Assembly (NCBI GenBank): GCA_016210495.1
Contig: JACQUC010000199.1
Location: 1-64,000, forward strand
Direction: 5' to 3'
Length of the DNA stretch: 64,000 nucleotides
Source: Chloroflexota bacterium
Lineage (GTDB): Bacteria; Chloroflexota; FW602-bin22; JACPRP01
This document shows, piece after piece, positions 24,375 to 33,420 of this stretch. The notes under the pieces were generated by a model. That model saw only the letters and a list, made by a program, of their open reading frames with translations. It was not told the DNA's origin and ran no database searches. Positions within the stretch are counted from its first letter, which is position 1; the number at the start of each line of letters is the position of its first letter. The translations under genes were made by a program, and so were the position numbers.

Positions 24375-25580
24375 TTACAGCGCCTTCCTCCGTTCCTCCC
24401 AACCCTGGACGCTCGACTCGCTCTTTGGGCGGAGGAGGCGCTCGTAACACTGCACCAGGGACAGGGCTATGTTGTCCGCATCGAACGACTTGGCCCTGTC
24501 CCTTCCTTTCCTGCCTACTCTCATAACCTCCTCAGGGTGTGCCAGGCACCACGCCAGCATTGCCTCCAGATCGCGGGCATTGCCAGGCTCTACCAGATAG
24601 CCCGAGTGACCGTCCTCGATTATCTCCTCGAACCCCGACCCAGCGGAGGCAACGACGGCCCGTCCCACACACATCGCTTCCAAGCACACGAAACCGAACG
24701 CTTCCCAAATCGACGGCAGCACGACCAGCCTCGCGCGCGCTACGATCGGGAACAGTTGCGGCTGGGGCAAGGCGTCCAAGAAGGTGAGTCTATCGGCATA
24801 TGAACTACACCGCTTCCTAACATGCTCCCGCATCGGGTGGCCTTGATACGCTCCGTCTGCTCCCACAAAGACAACCCCCAGGTCAGGGTAGTTCCGGAGT
24901 ATCCCTGGCAACGCCTCCGCCAAAACCTGCACGCCCTTTCGCTCTTCCAATCGGCCGTAAAAAAGCAGGTAGTCGAGGCTCCACACATCCGCTTTCGGCG
25001 GCACCTCTTCAAACGAACCTATCCACGCCGTGTCGACGCAGTTGGGCACTATCTGCACAAACGCCGGGGGAATGTGCCACTCCGCACAGACCACTTTGGC
25101 CAGCGCCCCTGTCGACGATATGATGCCGGTGCTGTTGCAAACCTGCGTCCTCTCCATGTGGTTGACTACCCGCGATGCGGGCCGGCGATCCGATCTATTG
25201 AGCCGCCTGACAAGAAATGATGGCGTGGCCAGCCTGCTGATAAGTGGAAACCTTGGCCGAAACGAATAACAGTAGGCCTCTCCCGACCACTCGCTTGCTT
25301 GAACGACGTCGAAACGCGTTTGGCAGCCGGCGATCTCGCGCGAAACCCGGTAGCTATGGAGCAAATAGCTTATCGAGCGAAGCCTGCCATTTGTTGCCGG
25401 AATACGATGGACAGTAATATCGCCTTCCATCATAACCCCGTGGTGGCTCAAGCCCACGGTAACTACGTGAACGTTGTGTCCCCGTCGGCTCAACGCCCGT
25501 GCCACGTTGTATGTATAAGTTGCTATCCCTCCGACGTGGCGCTCAGGAGGGTATTCTCTTGAGACAAGACAGATGTTCAC
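24375..25580 (-). CDS. Glycosyltransferase family 4
   Basis: A 401-residue GT4/GT-B enzyme. The N terminus NICLVSREYPPERHVGGIATYTYNVARAL is the acceptor domain. The C-terminal nucleotide-sugar site contains FYGRLEERKGVQVL and the E-x7-E motif in PSIWEAFGFVCLEAMCVG. The start is GTG at 25580, overlapping the upstream kinase stop by 4 nt (GTGA); the open frame further upstream is spurious. It is co-transcribed behind the Wzc-like kinase, so it probably adds a sugar in the EPS repeat. Sugar specificity cannot be read. Confidence 0.88.
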   Translation of the reverse strand: MNICLVSREYPPERHVGGIATYTYNVARALSRRGHNVHVVTVGLSHHGVMMEGDITVHRIPATNGRLRSISYLLHSYRVSREIAGCQTRFDVVQASEWSGEAYCYSFRPRFPLISRLATPSFLVRRLNRSDRRPASRVVNHMERTQVCNSTGIISSTGALAKVVCAEWHIPPAFVQIVPNCVDTAWIGSFEEVPPKADVWSLDYLLFYGRLEERKGVQVLAEALPGILRNYPDLGVVFVGADGAYQGHPMREHVRKRCSSYADRLTFLDALPQPQLFPIVARARLVVLPSIWEAFGFVCLEAMCVGRAVVASAGSGFEEIIEDGHSGYLVEPGNARDLEAMLAWCLAHPEEVMRVGRKGRDRAKSFDADNIALSLVQCYERLLRPKSESSVQGWEERRKAL

Positions 25581-27136
25581 TTGGCACCCGTGCCACTTGC
25601 ACTTGGACGATAGTACTTCCGGTAGTATTCTGCGCCGTCCGCCTTGAAGCTGTTCAAGATCGTCCCGACCACGTTCGCGCTGACGCATCCCAACTGAGTT
25701 GACAGTCGGTGGAGCGCTTTGGGTGTGGTGTGGCCGCTCTTCGCCACCACGACCACTCCATCGAACAGCGAGGCGATGAGCGAAGCGTCCGCAACGAGAA
25801 GTCCTGGGGGCCCGTCGACCAAGACCAGGTCGTATGTCTGAACAAGCTCCGACAAGACGGGTCTCACCGATGCAGGATGGAGCACCACGTCGGGATTCGG
25901 AGGAGCCGGCCCGCTAGTAAGCACGCTCAATCCTTCGAACTCGGTGACCTTTGCGAGCACGCTCGCGCGCTGCTCTCGGAGCAGAGCTTGGCTGAACCCC
26001 GCATCGTTGGAGACGCCAAAGACCTTGTGCATAGACGGACGCCTGAAGTCTGCGTCCACGATAACGACCCTTTGCTTGGCTTGTGCTGCGGCGACCGCCA
26101 GGTTCGCCACGACCGTCGACTTCCCTTCACCCTGGCCGGCGCTCGTAAAAAGCAAGGTCTTGCGTGCCCGCTCTCCGCTGAAAGCCTGAATATTTGCTCG
26201 AACAAGACGATATGCCTCTACCACCTCACCTGCTATTCGATTGCCGACGACGATTTGTGGAGTGGAGCTCCGCTTCCTTGGCTTGGACGCAAATTCGGGA
26301 ACGGTTCCCAGCACGGTTGCCTTAAGCTGACGCTCAAGGTCTTCCGTCGTGCGGATCGCCTTGTCCATGCTCTCCGCCAGAAAGGCCAGCCCGATACCGG
26401 CCAGCAAACCTAGCAGGGCTCCGAGACCGATATTCTGTTGTCGGTTTGGCCTTATCGGTATCGGCGATACTGCTGCCGGCTCCACTATGGAAGTGCTGTT
26501 AGCGCGAATCGTCTCTCTTACCTTTGACTGCTCGTATTCTCTCAGTAGCAGAGCGTAGATCTCCTCGATAGTTCTGACTTTGCTGGCCGCCACAGCTACT
26601 GCCTCCAGGCCTGAGCTCGCAGCCTGGGTTGCCGACAGCATTTCTCGGGCGTTTGCCAGCTCCTTTTGCATCGTATCGAGCTGCTCGGCCAGCGTATCCT
26701 GGACGGTGCGGCCGCCCCTAAGGCGCTGCTGTTGTTCCGTCGCCAGCTCCGTCAGCGACCCGGCTATTCCCTGCGCCACAGCCGGGTCGCGATCTTCTAC
26801 GACAATCCTGATCAGCTCCGTGTCCCGAATCGCCTCTATTTTGATTTTCCCCTCCAGGCCCGCACGGGGAATGTCTAACCGGGATGACACGTTGTCCATA
26901 ACGGGCCAGCTCGTCAGTATCCTTATGTACGTGTTCACCACTCGCTCGACATACACCAGCTCCGCATAGTCGACCGTTCCGATAATGGGCGGAGAAATGC
27001 GTAGTGTAGCCGAAGCCGCGTAGACCGGGGGCATCGTGAGCGTGATGGCCGTAGCGGATGCTGACGCGACAAGGAGCGTAAGCACAATCACCAGCTTACG
27101 TCGTAGCAGAACCTCCAGGTACTCTCGGGTCTCCAC
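25577..27136 (-). CDS. Wzc-like polysaccharide co-polymerase / BY-kinase
   Basis: 519 residues. The N-terminal Wzz domain has a first membrane helix (residues 15-35), an extracytoplasmic coiled-coil region, and a second helix (about 238-256). The cytoplasmic tyrosine kinase has Walker A SAGQGEGKST, Walker A' VVIVDADFRRP and Walker B LVLVDGPPG. A C-terminal tyrosine cluster (AEYYRKYYRP) is the autophosphorylation site. Such proteins control chain length and export of EPS. Both halves are fused in one chain, as in Proteobacteria rather than Firmicutes. The start is GTG. The GT4 gene follows with a 4-nt overlap. Confidence 0.9.
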   Translation of the reverse strand: METREYLEVLLRRKLVIVLTLLVASASATAITLTMPPVYAASATLRISPPIIGTVDYAELVYVERVVNTYIRILTSWPVMDNVSSRLDIPRAGLEGKIKIEAIRDTELIRIVVEDRDPAVAQGIAGSLTELATEQQQRLRGGRTVQDTLAEQLDTMQKELANAREMLSATQAASSGLEAVAVAASKVRTIEEIYALLLREYEQSKVRETIRANSTSIVEPAAVSPIPIRPNRQQNIGLGALLGLLAGIGLAFLAESMDKAIRTTEDLERQLKATVLGTVPEFASKPRKRSSTPQIVVGNRIAGEVVEAYRLVRANIQAFSGERARKTLLFTSAGQGEGKSTVVANLAVAAAQAKQRVVIVDADFRRPSMHKVFGVSNDAGFSQALLREQRASVLAKVTEFEGLSVLTSGPAPPNPDVVLHPASVRPVLSELVQTYDLVLVDGPPGLLVADASLIASLFDGVVVVAKSGHTTPKALHRLSTQLGCVSANVVGTILNSFKADGAEYYRKYYRPSASGTGAK

Positions 27137-27154
27137 TTTTCACATTGCTCCTGC

Positions 27155-27183
27155 TTACCACTGTGACGCATATGTGCTAGAAT
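27155..27183 (+). promoter_or_regulatory. Promoter of the small membrane protein gene
   Basis: TTACCA (27155-27160), 17 bp spacer, TGCTAGAAT with TAGAAT at 27178-27183. The predicted start near 27190 lies downstream of the first possible start codon at 27188, which supports the later TTG start. Confidence 0.5.
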
Positions 27184-27241
27184 ATGGTTGATAACAGTCC
27201 CTGAGTTAGCTTCGCCGCCATCCTTAACGAGGAGAGCAGCT

Positions 27242-27463
27242 TTGCTGTACCTGTTGCTCGCCGTTGCCTTCGTCGTCGGGGCTCTCTTTGGCGCCTCACT
27301 TGCCTTTATCCTGGCTGCCCGAGCCTACGATCGAGGCTATGCCGATGCATTGGCGGAACGCCCGCCCGCCTTGCCCTTGGCGGAATCGGCCGAGCTGATC
27401 GACGGTTCGTGCCATCAGAGCAGCCGAGAGGGCGATCACAAACAGCTCGCCCCAAATTCATAG
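27242..27463 (+). CDS. Small single-span membrane protein
   Basis: 73 residues with one strong membrane helix (YLLLAVAFVVGALFGASLAFILAA) followed by a polar tail. I do not recognise a family. The TTG at 27242 is preceded by GAGGAG at about 7 nt, and a promoter fits upstream. It is divergent from the Wzc-like gene and convergent with the sugar transferase, whose stop is 8 bp away. It could be an accessory of the EPS machinery. That is position only. Confidence 0.45.
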   Translation: MLYLLLAVAFVVGALFGASLAFILAARAYDRGYADALAERPPALPLAESAELIDGSCHQSSREGDHKQLAPNS

Positions 27464-27470
27464 ACGGTTG

Positions 27471-28130
27471 TCATCTCGCGCCCTTGCCGCTAAGCACCAC
27501 CCCGATGGTTTTGAACAGAATTATCGCGTCCAGCCAGAGCGATTGATGGTCCACGTAGAAAAGGTCCAGTTCGGTATTCTCGTGCATCGGGCGATCGCTT
27601 CGACCATTCACCTGCCACCAGCCCGTCAGGCCTGGTGGTGCCAATAGCCGCCGAAACTGCCACGGCTGATATACCTGCTCGACAATCCACGGCTGCTCCG
27701 GTCTTGGTCCCACCAGGCTCATGTCGCCCCTGACTACGTTAATCAGTTGCGGCAGCTCGTCGATGCTGCTTCGCCTCAAGAAGCGGCCCAGCCGCGTTAT
27801 GTGTGGGTCATGCCGCGCCACCTTCGAGCTGTACTTCGGCGCCCCATTGTGCATCGTACGAAACTTCAGAATACTGATCCGCCTGCCGTTCTGGCCTACT
27901 CTTTCCTGCTTGAAAATCACCGGCCCGCCTGAATCCAGCCATACCAAGACCGCCACCAACAGCATCAGCGGCGCGAAAACTACAATCCCACCTATTGCAA
28001 ACAGCAGGTCCATAGCTCGCTTCAGCGCAACATAGCCCGTCCACATCAGCTTGTTGCGATGGGTGCTGCCCTCATAGAACAGGCACTCCGTGGCGCGGCC
28101 AATTGTCGTTTCGGATACTGTGTTACGCAT
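27471..28130 (-). CDS. Initiating sugar-phosphate transferase (WbaP/PglC-like)
   Basis: A 219-residue polyprenyl-phosphate sugar-1-phosphate transferase domain. One membrane helix (LLFAIGGIVVFAPLMLLVAVLVW) is followed by GGPVIFKQERVGQNG, the catalytic region FRTMHNGA, RSSIDELPQLINVVRGDMSLVGPRPE, and LAPPGLTGWWQVNGRSD. It starts EPS synthesis by loading the first sugar on undecaprenyl phosphate. It lacks the N-terminal multi-span domain of full WbaP, so it is the short form. The start is ATG 28130. An upstream in-frame TTG lies inside a palindromic repeat. Confidence 0.9.
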   Translation of the reverse strand: MRNTVSETTIGRATECLFYEGSTHRNKLMWTGYVALKRAMDLLFAIGGIVVFAPLMLLVAVLVWLDSGGPVIFKQERVGQNGRRISILKFRTMHNGAPKYSSKVARHDPHITRLGRFLRRSSIDELPQLINVVRGDMSLVGPRPEQPWIVEQVYQPWQFRRLLAPPGLTGWWQVNGRSDRPMHENTELDLFYVDHQSLWLDAIILFKTIGVVLSGKGAR

Positions 28131-28147
28131 GCTTGCCCCAACCTGAT

Positions 28148-28231
28148 GTAGGGGCAACCCTGTGTGGTTGCCCTGTCGCTGCCAGGCTCACGACGTCATT
28201 TCCGACGATGCTCTCTGCGAGCGCACCAGGT
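28148..28231. repeat. GTAG-headed repeat, GGGCAACC family, long copy 1
   Basis: GTAGGGGCAACC...GGTTGCCC hairpin followed by about 50 further bases conserved with the copy at 33016-33099 (about 74 of 84 identical). It overlaps the last codons and stop of the HD-GYP gene (28188). Confidence 0.85.
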
Positions 28232-30764
28232 TCCGACCTTTCTGTATGTTCACTGCCGCGTGCAGCGTGAGGAAGGCTGCGACCACCTTCGGGTCGAATT
28301 GGCTTCCCGATCCCTCGGCGATCCTCTCGATCGCCGTATTCGCTGCCAATGCTGGCCTGTGCGGGCGATTGGAGATCATCGCATCGTGGGCGTCTGTCAC
28401 AGCCAGTATTCTGGCTGCGATGGGTATCCGTTCGCCCTGCAGACCTAACGGATAGCCAGTACCGTCGTATCGCTCGTGATGGTGGAGCACTGCCTGCACC
28501 AGCGACTTGCGCACATCTGCCGTGTCTATCAGGCGGGCCCCGATCGTCGAATGTTGTTGGAGGTTAATCAACTCACCGCCATCGAGTTCTGTCGTCTTTG
28601 TCACGATCTGGTCCGGCACGGCCGCCATTCCCACATCGTGCAGCAGGCCCGCGTAGTATAGCATTTGCAGGTCGCCTTCTGGCAGCCTGAGCTCTTGACC
28701 TATGGCGAACGACTCAGCGGCTACCCGCTTCGAGTGCCCACCGAAGTAGCAGGCGCGACGCTCGATCGGGTCGACGAGCGTCTCCAGAAAGGTAAGGAAT
28801 CCGGCGTCCAGAGCCATTGCTCTTTCGCGCTCTTTCCAAAGCCGGCTGGATACCTCGTCTACCAGGTAGATCGCCCTAGTAGCTTCCAGAGCCATCTGTT
28901 CCACCGTGGAGCTCAGTTTGTCAAGTAACCGGCTCAGCTCGGTTTGCGGCGCCTCCCCACCTTCGACCAGCGCCCCCAGGCGACCAAGCTCAGCCTCTGC
29001 GAGCACCCGAGCGGTGTCCAAGTCGCCCTGAACCAACTTCGCCCTCTCCTGGATGCTCTGCCAAGACTTCGGTATGTCCAAGATGAGGTACACGCGATCG
29101 CGGCGTCGCACCGTTAGCAACCCGCCCATACGGCTCAAGACCTCTTTTGCCACGTGGAAGCCAAGTCCTAAGTCATCCGCACCGGCCGTCCCCTTTGTTC
29201 GCGGCCGATAGAAACTGCGGAACACTTTGACAAGCTCCTGTCCCGCGAGATCAATGTTGTCCACCGCCAGCGTGATCCTCAGGCGCGATTCCGTCTCGTC
29301 GGCGTCCATTTCTATTAGCGTGCCTTGCGGTACGTAGGCGATAAGCGCGCAGAGTATGTACACCAGCACCTGACACAACTTCCCCTCATCGACGAACACT
29401 CGACCACTTGTCTGCGCGCGCCGGACTTCCAGGCGAACGTTCTTGTCCCGTGCTACTTCCTCTACCGGTTCCGCCACCCGCGCTATGACGTCCCCTATGT
29501 CGACCGCCTGCAAGCACAAGTAAGTGCCGCCTTGGTGGATTTGGTAGAAGGCGTCAAGCTCGGTCACGTCATCCGCCAGGCGCCTGGCGTGCTTCTGAAG
29601 CACGTTGAGGTGTTGCTTCTGCTCCGGAGTCAGGCCAATCTGCCCCGTCTGTACCAAGTAATCCAAGGTGCTGTGCATTATCGTTGCCGGCACGCGCAAC
29701 TTGCTGGTCACGAATTGCGCAAAATCTGCCATTCCTCCGGGACTTTCTGTAGCGCGCCCAGGCGCATGCGGGATTCTACCCAGTCTGCCGACTCGGCTCA
29801 GGGCTCCCTCCAGGACCAGATCACCCCTTCTCCGGTCAAAACGAAACGCGGAGCCTGGGGGGTCATTCACCTGCCGTCTCACTTCGGCGGCTATCCGTCT
29901 GATGGCCAGGGGATCGCTGGTCCCCTGGTTGCCACTCGTCGTCACACCAATTGAAAGCATCATTATTGGGTGCTTTCCGCGGTGCCCCGCAGGGTATTCC
30001 CCCTCCAAGCATCCTCTGCAAACGTCGTGCTGCTTGTACAAGTTCCTGATCTTGTCATCGAATTTGGTCGCTATCCTATGGCACAGCGCTTGGGCCCTGT
30101 CTGGTGAGCTGACTATGTAGAACTCGTCCTCGCCAACGTGACCCACCAGATCATCTTCGTTGCCAAACAACTGGACGGCATCTCCCAGTATCCGCGCAAG
30201 AATACGAATCGCCTGCTCTGCCCGGAGTGGCCCGTACAGGTTGCGGAATGGTCCAAGCGACTCTATGGCCACGTTTATGACCGCAAACGGCTTGCCCTGC
30301 GCCAGCCGTGTCGTCAGCACGTGCTCTATCCAGCGGAGTCCAGGCAATTCGGTCAGTGGGTTCACGTCCATCTCGTATGGAAGATCGTGAAGATACGATT
30401 TCAGGTGCGCCACGACTTTGCCGGGATCGAAGGGCTTCGTGACATAATCGAGATCGTTGCCAAGAAGTGAATCCAGTCTCCCCTCATCGGCCCAGTCCAC
30501 CAGCAGCAGTATCGGCACGTGCCTGGTAGCCTCCGATTTCTGTAGCTCCTGGCGCAGGGCTATTCCTGTGAACTCCGGTGCAAACACATCCAGCAGTACC
30601 AGGTCGACCCCCTTGTTGACGACAAATGTGGCAATCTTCTCCGCGCTGGAGGTCCTCAGCACGCCGAACCCCCCGCGCTGCAGGCTGAGGCCCAGGATAC
30701 GTGCCGTCCCAGGATCACGGTCCACGATCAGCACTTGCTTCTTCGTGCGGCTGGAGACGCCCAA
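28188..30764 (-). CDS. Receiver-GGDEF-pseudokinase-HD-GYP signalling protein
   Basis: 858 residues in four modules. Receiver (about 9-125): phosphoacceptor Asp in LLLDVFAPEF and Lys in VTKPFD. GGDEF (about 135-280) with GHVGEDEF. A histidine-kinase-like module (about 345-590) in which the H-box reads VTSKLRVPATIMH, so the phosphoacceptor His is replaced; the N and G1 boxes are also degenerate. HD-GYP (about 680-845) with LLHDVGM and HHERYDGTGYP. It could both make and degrade c-di-GMP under phosphorelay control. I prefer the TTG at 30764, since GGGAGG lies 9 nt upstream; an ATG at 30797 is the alternative. The C-terminal dozen residues come from a repeat. Confidence 0.88.
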   Translation of the reverse strand: MGVSSRTKKQVLIVDRDPGTARILGLSLQRGGFGVLRTSSAEKIATFVVNKGVDLVLLDVFAPEFTGIALRQELQKSEATRHVPILLLVDWADEGRLDSLLGNDLDYVTKPFDPGKVVAHLKSYLHDLPYEMDVNPLTELPGLRWIEHVLTTRLAQGKPFAVINVAIESLGPFRNLYGPLRAEQAIRILARILGDAVQLFGNEDDLVGHVGEDEFYIVSSPDRAQALCHRIATKFDDKIRNLYKQHDVCRGCLEGEYPAGHRGKHPIMMLSIGVTTSGNQGTSDPLAIRRIAAEVRRQVNDPPGSAFRFDRRRGDLVLEGALSRVGRLGRIPHAPGRATESPGGMADFAQFVTSKLRVPATIMHSTLDYLVQTGQIGLTPEQKQHLNVLQKHARRLADDVTELDAFYQIHQGGTYLCLQAVDIGDVIARVAEPVEEVARDKNVRLEVRRAQTSGRVFVDEGKLCQVLVYILCALIAYVPQGTLIEMDADETESRLRITLAVDNIDLAGQELVKVFRSFYRPRTKGTAGADDLGLGFHVAKEVLSRMGGLLTVRRRDRVYLILDIPKSWQSIQERAKLVQGDLDTARVLAEAELGRLGALVEGGEAPQTELSRLLDKLSSTVEQMALEATRAIYLVDEVSSRLWKERERAMALDAGFLTFLETLVDPIERRACYFGGHSKRVAAESFAIGQELRLPEGDLQMLYYAGLLHDVGMAAVPDQIVTKTTELDGGELINLQQHSTIGARLIDTADVRKSLVQAVLHHHERYDGTGYPLGLQGERIPIAARILAVTDAHDAMISNRPHRPALAANTAIERIAEGSGSQFDPKVVAAFLTLHAAVNIQKGRNLVRSQRASSEMTS

Positions 30765-30799
30765 ACTATTCTTCCTCCCTGAGACTTGCAGACACATCT

Positions 30800-30854
30800 A
30801 CGTTACAGGAGCGAGGTTGGAACAGAAGTCAGAAGATGGTTAGAAAGTGGTTAA
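30800..30854 (-). promoter_or_regulatory. CTAACC-type direct-repeat array upstream of the HD-GYP gene
   Basis: Minus strand hexamers TTAACC (30854-30849), CTAACC (30843-30838), CTGACT (30832-30827) and CCAACC (30820-30815) are spaced 11, 11 and 12 bp. A weak -10 (TAACGT, 30805-30800) lies 9 bp downstream. The layout resembles promoters activated by PhoB/OmpR-type regulators, and the same array occurs at 33133-33187 and 45933-45959. Confidence 0.55.
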
Positions 30855-30881
30855 ATAACCCTGTGCAACCACTCGCACTCC

Positions 30882-30910
30882 TTGACAACACGACGGCCAT
30901 AGGTTATGTT
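30882..30910 (+). promoter_or_regulatory. Promoter of the histidine kinase gene
   Basis: Consensus TTGACA (30882-30887), 17 bp spacer, TATGTT (30905-30910). The start near 30917 rules out the ATG at 30906 as the gene start. Confidence 0.65.
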
Positions 30911-30989
30911 GGGAAAAGGGGAGAGAGCGAGGCATGCTTTTTGCCCGTCGGGTCGTGCAGGGTATGGGACAAGCGCGCTGGCAGGAAAG

Positions 30990-31742
30990 ATGCGCAGTCT
31001 TCTACCGATGGATGATCTTTCGACCTGGACGCACGAGATCCGTGCTCCGTTGGCTACCGTGGGCGCCTATGCCGATGCACTCATCGAGTCACATCGCAGG
31101 CTTACCGACGAGGAAAGGCACGAGTACCTGTGCGCTATCAAGCGCTCTATCGAGCATATCAATCGGCTGCTCAGCAATGTCCTTGATGCCGCGCTTTCCG
31201 AGTCCAAAGGGTTGCCTCTCGCTTTGGCACCTGTGCAACTGAGTGAAGTCATTCTCGCATTGCTTCGCAGCAAAGGATTTGACTTTAGAGAGCGAGTCGT
31301 CGATACTTGCCTGGACCCGGGACTGCCTGCGGTGTATGCCGATAAAGCCAGGATCGAACTAGTCCTCAAGAATCTCCTGGCCAATGCCGTCAAGTTCTCG
31401 CCATCCGGTGGACTGATCCACGTGTCGGCACGAAGTTTTGGCGACGGCATCCAGCTCGGCCTGGGGGAGCCTGCCCTGTGTGTCGGCCCAAACGCTACCT
31501 CTGCACCCTGCATAGTGATTTCAGTTCGCGACAGCGGTGTTGGCATCCCGCCGAAAGAGCAGGAAGGACTTTTCACGAAGTTCTGCCGATCTGGGCAGAA
31601 TGCCTCTGGTGCACCTGGTCTGGGCCTCGGTCTCTATGTTTGCAGGAAAATCGTAGAAGCGCACGGCGGGTCAATCTGGGTAAAGAGCGAGCCCCAGCGC
31701 GGCAGCGAATTCAGCTTCTCTCTGCCCATCGCCCATCCGTAG
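30990..31742 (+). CDS. Sensor-less histidine kinase
   Basis: A 250-residue protein made only of HisKA and HATPase domains. The H-box STWTHEIRAPLATVGAY carries His15. The N-box is LKNLLANAVKFSP, G1 is VRDSGVGIPPKEQEGLF and G2 is GLGLGLYVCRKIV. There is no membrane helix and no sensor domain, so it must receive its signal from another protein. The ATG at 30990 sits downstream of the mapped promoter and follows AGGAAAG. It diverges from the receiver-GGDEF-HD-GYP gene, a plausible phosphorylation partner. The stop codon TAG is part of a GTAG-headed palindrome. Confidence 0.88.
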   Translation: MRSLLPMDDLSTWTHEIRAPLATVGAYADALIESHRRLTDEERHEYLCAIKRSIEHINRLLSNVLDAALSESKGLPLALAPVQLSEVILALLRSKGFDFRERVVDTCLDPGLPAVYADKARIELVLKNLLANAVKFSPSGGLIHVSARSFGDGIQLGLGEPALCVGPNATSAPCIVISVRDSGVGIPPKEQEGLFTKFCRSGQNASGAPGLGLGLYVCRKIVEAHGGSIWVKSEPQRGSEFSFSLPIAHP

Positions 31743-31764
31743 AGGCGAGGTCTCCTCGCCCCGC
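31739..31764. repeat. GTAG-headed REP-like palindrome, GGCGAGG type
   Basis: GTAGAGGCGAGG-TCT-CCTCGCC: a 7-bp hairpin just after GTAG. The TAG is the stop codon of the histidine kinase gene. Confidence 0.65.
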
Positions 31765-31790
31765 GCACTAGCGTCGATCCTGCCCTTTCC

Positions 31791-32924
31791 CTACGGCAAA
31801 GGCCACGGCAGCAGCTCGCAGCACCTCGTACACCCGGGGAACATGCCCTTCTTGAGACTCCTTCTAAACCTGCGCGCCCTCGATCCATTCCATATCGCGC
31901 CCACGTCGTCGTAGAGGACGTTGCCCAGCCGGTAGTTGATGAACTCGCAGGGAGCCACGTCCCCGTTCGGCTTGACATAAAGGAACGCCCAAGGAAACAC
32001 GCATCGCATTCCGCGTATCGACCCGACACCCGTGTACCACTCTCGAATTCCCTTCTCGCCCTTCAGAAACGGCACGACAGAAAACGGCACACGCAGCCGG
32101 TCGGCCAGCTCTCTGGCCTCGGCCAGTGTCCTGAGCAGCAGATCGACGTCGACCTCGTGGAAATCCGTCACGAAGCCGCCTATGCTGCTGTCGACGTCCT
32201 GCCCCAACCCATCTCGCAAGAATTCTGTGTGCCTCAGTGCTTTCTGCTCGGTTGTGAACATCAAATGCTGGAAAGTCACATGGCAACCGAGGCTACGCGC
32301 CACCTCTACCGCCTCGCGTAGGTACGGCAGGCTCAAAGACGAGACGACGCAGTTGAATCTCACCGACACTTCGCGCTGAGACTCCGTCGCGGCTTCTCGA
32401 ACGAGACTGATCGCGCGCGTCGTTTTCTCGAAGCTGCCCTCGCCGCGGATGTGGTCGTGTATCGCCTGCGGGCCTTCCAAGGAAAACATGAACCGGTCTA
32501 CCAGTCCTGCCAGCCTCTTCGCCAGCTCGGATGTGACGAGCGTGCCGTTGGTGAATATCTCTGTTCTCAACCCGCGCCCTTTGGCGTGTTCGAGTATTGG
32601 CAGGATGTCCTTGCGCGTCAAGACCTCTCCGCCCGTGAACGAGACGGATGGCTTGTATCGGCTTATCCTGTCTATTATCGTCGTGATCTCCGTAAGAGAA
32701 AGATCGGGCGAGCTTGGCTTCACGCCCGACTCACCCCACCACCAGCACATCTTGCACCTGAGATTGCACTTGTAGGTAAGGTAAAACAGCACGCGCTTCG
32801 GGGAGAATGCGAAATCCTCAAAGATCTGATAGGCCATCAGACTCTTGGTTCGCTCGAGAACTTGTTGCGGCCCCCAGTCGAACGCGCGCAGGATACGTCC
32901 CAGTTCCCTCGACCGCCCTAGCAC
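31791..32924 (-). CDS. Radical SAM/SPASM protein of the EPS region
   Basis: 377 residues. The radical SAM cluster motif CNLRCKMC gives Cys53, Cys57 and Cys60, followed by VSFTGGEVL (the GGE motif) and IFTNGT. The C-terminal SPASM-type region has AWFLYVKPNGDVAPCEF-like layout (FLYVKPNGDVAPCEFINY) and ends GMFPGCTRCC. It resembles the C-terminal half of the fused protein at 57463-59694, including the FPGC-x2-CC ending. The substrate is unknown; family members modify peptides or act in cofactor and sugar pathways. The start is GTG after AAGGTG. It is a single-gene unit between two plus-strand genes. Confidence 0.85.
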   Translation of the reverse strand: MLGRSRELGRILRAFDWGPQQVLERTKSLMAYQIFEDFAFSPKRVLFYLTYKCNLRCKMCWWWGESGVKPSSPDLSLTEITTIIDRISRYKPSVSFTGGEVLTRKDILPILEHAKGRGLRTEIFTNGTLVTSELAKRLAGLVDRFMFSLEGPQAIHDHIRGEGSFEKTTRAISLVREAATESQREVSVRFNCVVSSLSLPYLREAVEVARSLGCHVTFQHLMFTTEQKALRHTEFLRDGLGQDVDSSIGGFVTDFHEVDVDLLLRTLAEARELADRLRVPFSVVPFLKGEKGIREWYTGVGSIRGMRCVFPWAFLYVKPNGDVAPCEFINYRLGNVLYDDVGAIWNGSRARRFRRSLKKGMFPGCTRCCELLPWPLP

Positions 32925-33015
32925 TTTTCACCTTGTCGGCATACACTGATGTTACGCAGCTAAAGGATATCACGTGCTTAGGCGCGGCGCAATGTGCCAT
33001 TTGTGGCCGTCTCTT

Positions 33016-33099
33016 GTAGGGGCAACCCTGGGTGGTTGCCCTGTCGCTGCCAGGCCAACGAACTCATCTCCGACGATGCTCTCTGCAAGCGCATTGGGT
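33016..33099. repeat. GTAG-headed repeat, GGGCAACC family, long copy 2
   Basis: An 84-bp copy of the repeat at 28148-28231, with about ten substitutions. It lies in the gap before the plus-strand EPS export operon. No gene is supported between 32925 and 33420. Confidence 0.85.
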
Positions 33100-33132
33100 C
33101 TGCAGGTGGCGTGTTGGCGTTCAGTACATTTC

Positions 33133-33187
33133 CTAACCCTTTCCCAACCATTGCCTAACCTGAAAACTAACTACCCGATGATAGAAT
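33133..33187 (+). promoter_or_regulatory. CTAACC-type array and -10 of the EPS export operon
   Basis: CTAACC (33133), CCAACC (33144), CTAACC (33155) and CTAACT (33167) are spaced 11, 11 and 12 bp. TAGAAT (33182-33187) follows 9 bp after the last repeat with no -35 box. The geometry is the same as in the array at 30800-30854. Confidence 0.6.
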
Positions 33188-33420
33188 CAACCCAGAAAGT
33201 AGGATCAGTTCGATTAGGAAGCGCCCGTACAGCTTCCCCATTCCAGTGGTAGACTTCAATGCCCAGCGCTGGAGGTCCACCTGCAGTGTCCATCGAGAAT
33301 CAAATCAGGAGACTCGTCAGCGCTTACCCTCGGACACAGCGTCGATATAGAAGACGTCCCCAAACTAGATCGATGGCTCAAAGCGCGCCAAAAGTACACA
33401 CCCAAACTCCCCGCAGTCCA

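Noticed and set aside
33262..33418. Possible C-terminal protein remnant (SVDIEDVPKLDRWLKARQKY) in another frame before the GT2 gene
   Set aside because: About 50 codons, no start and no recognisable family; it may be chance.
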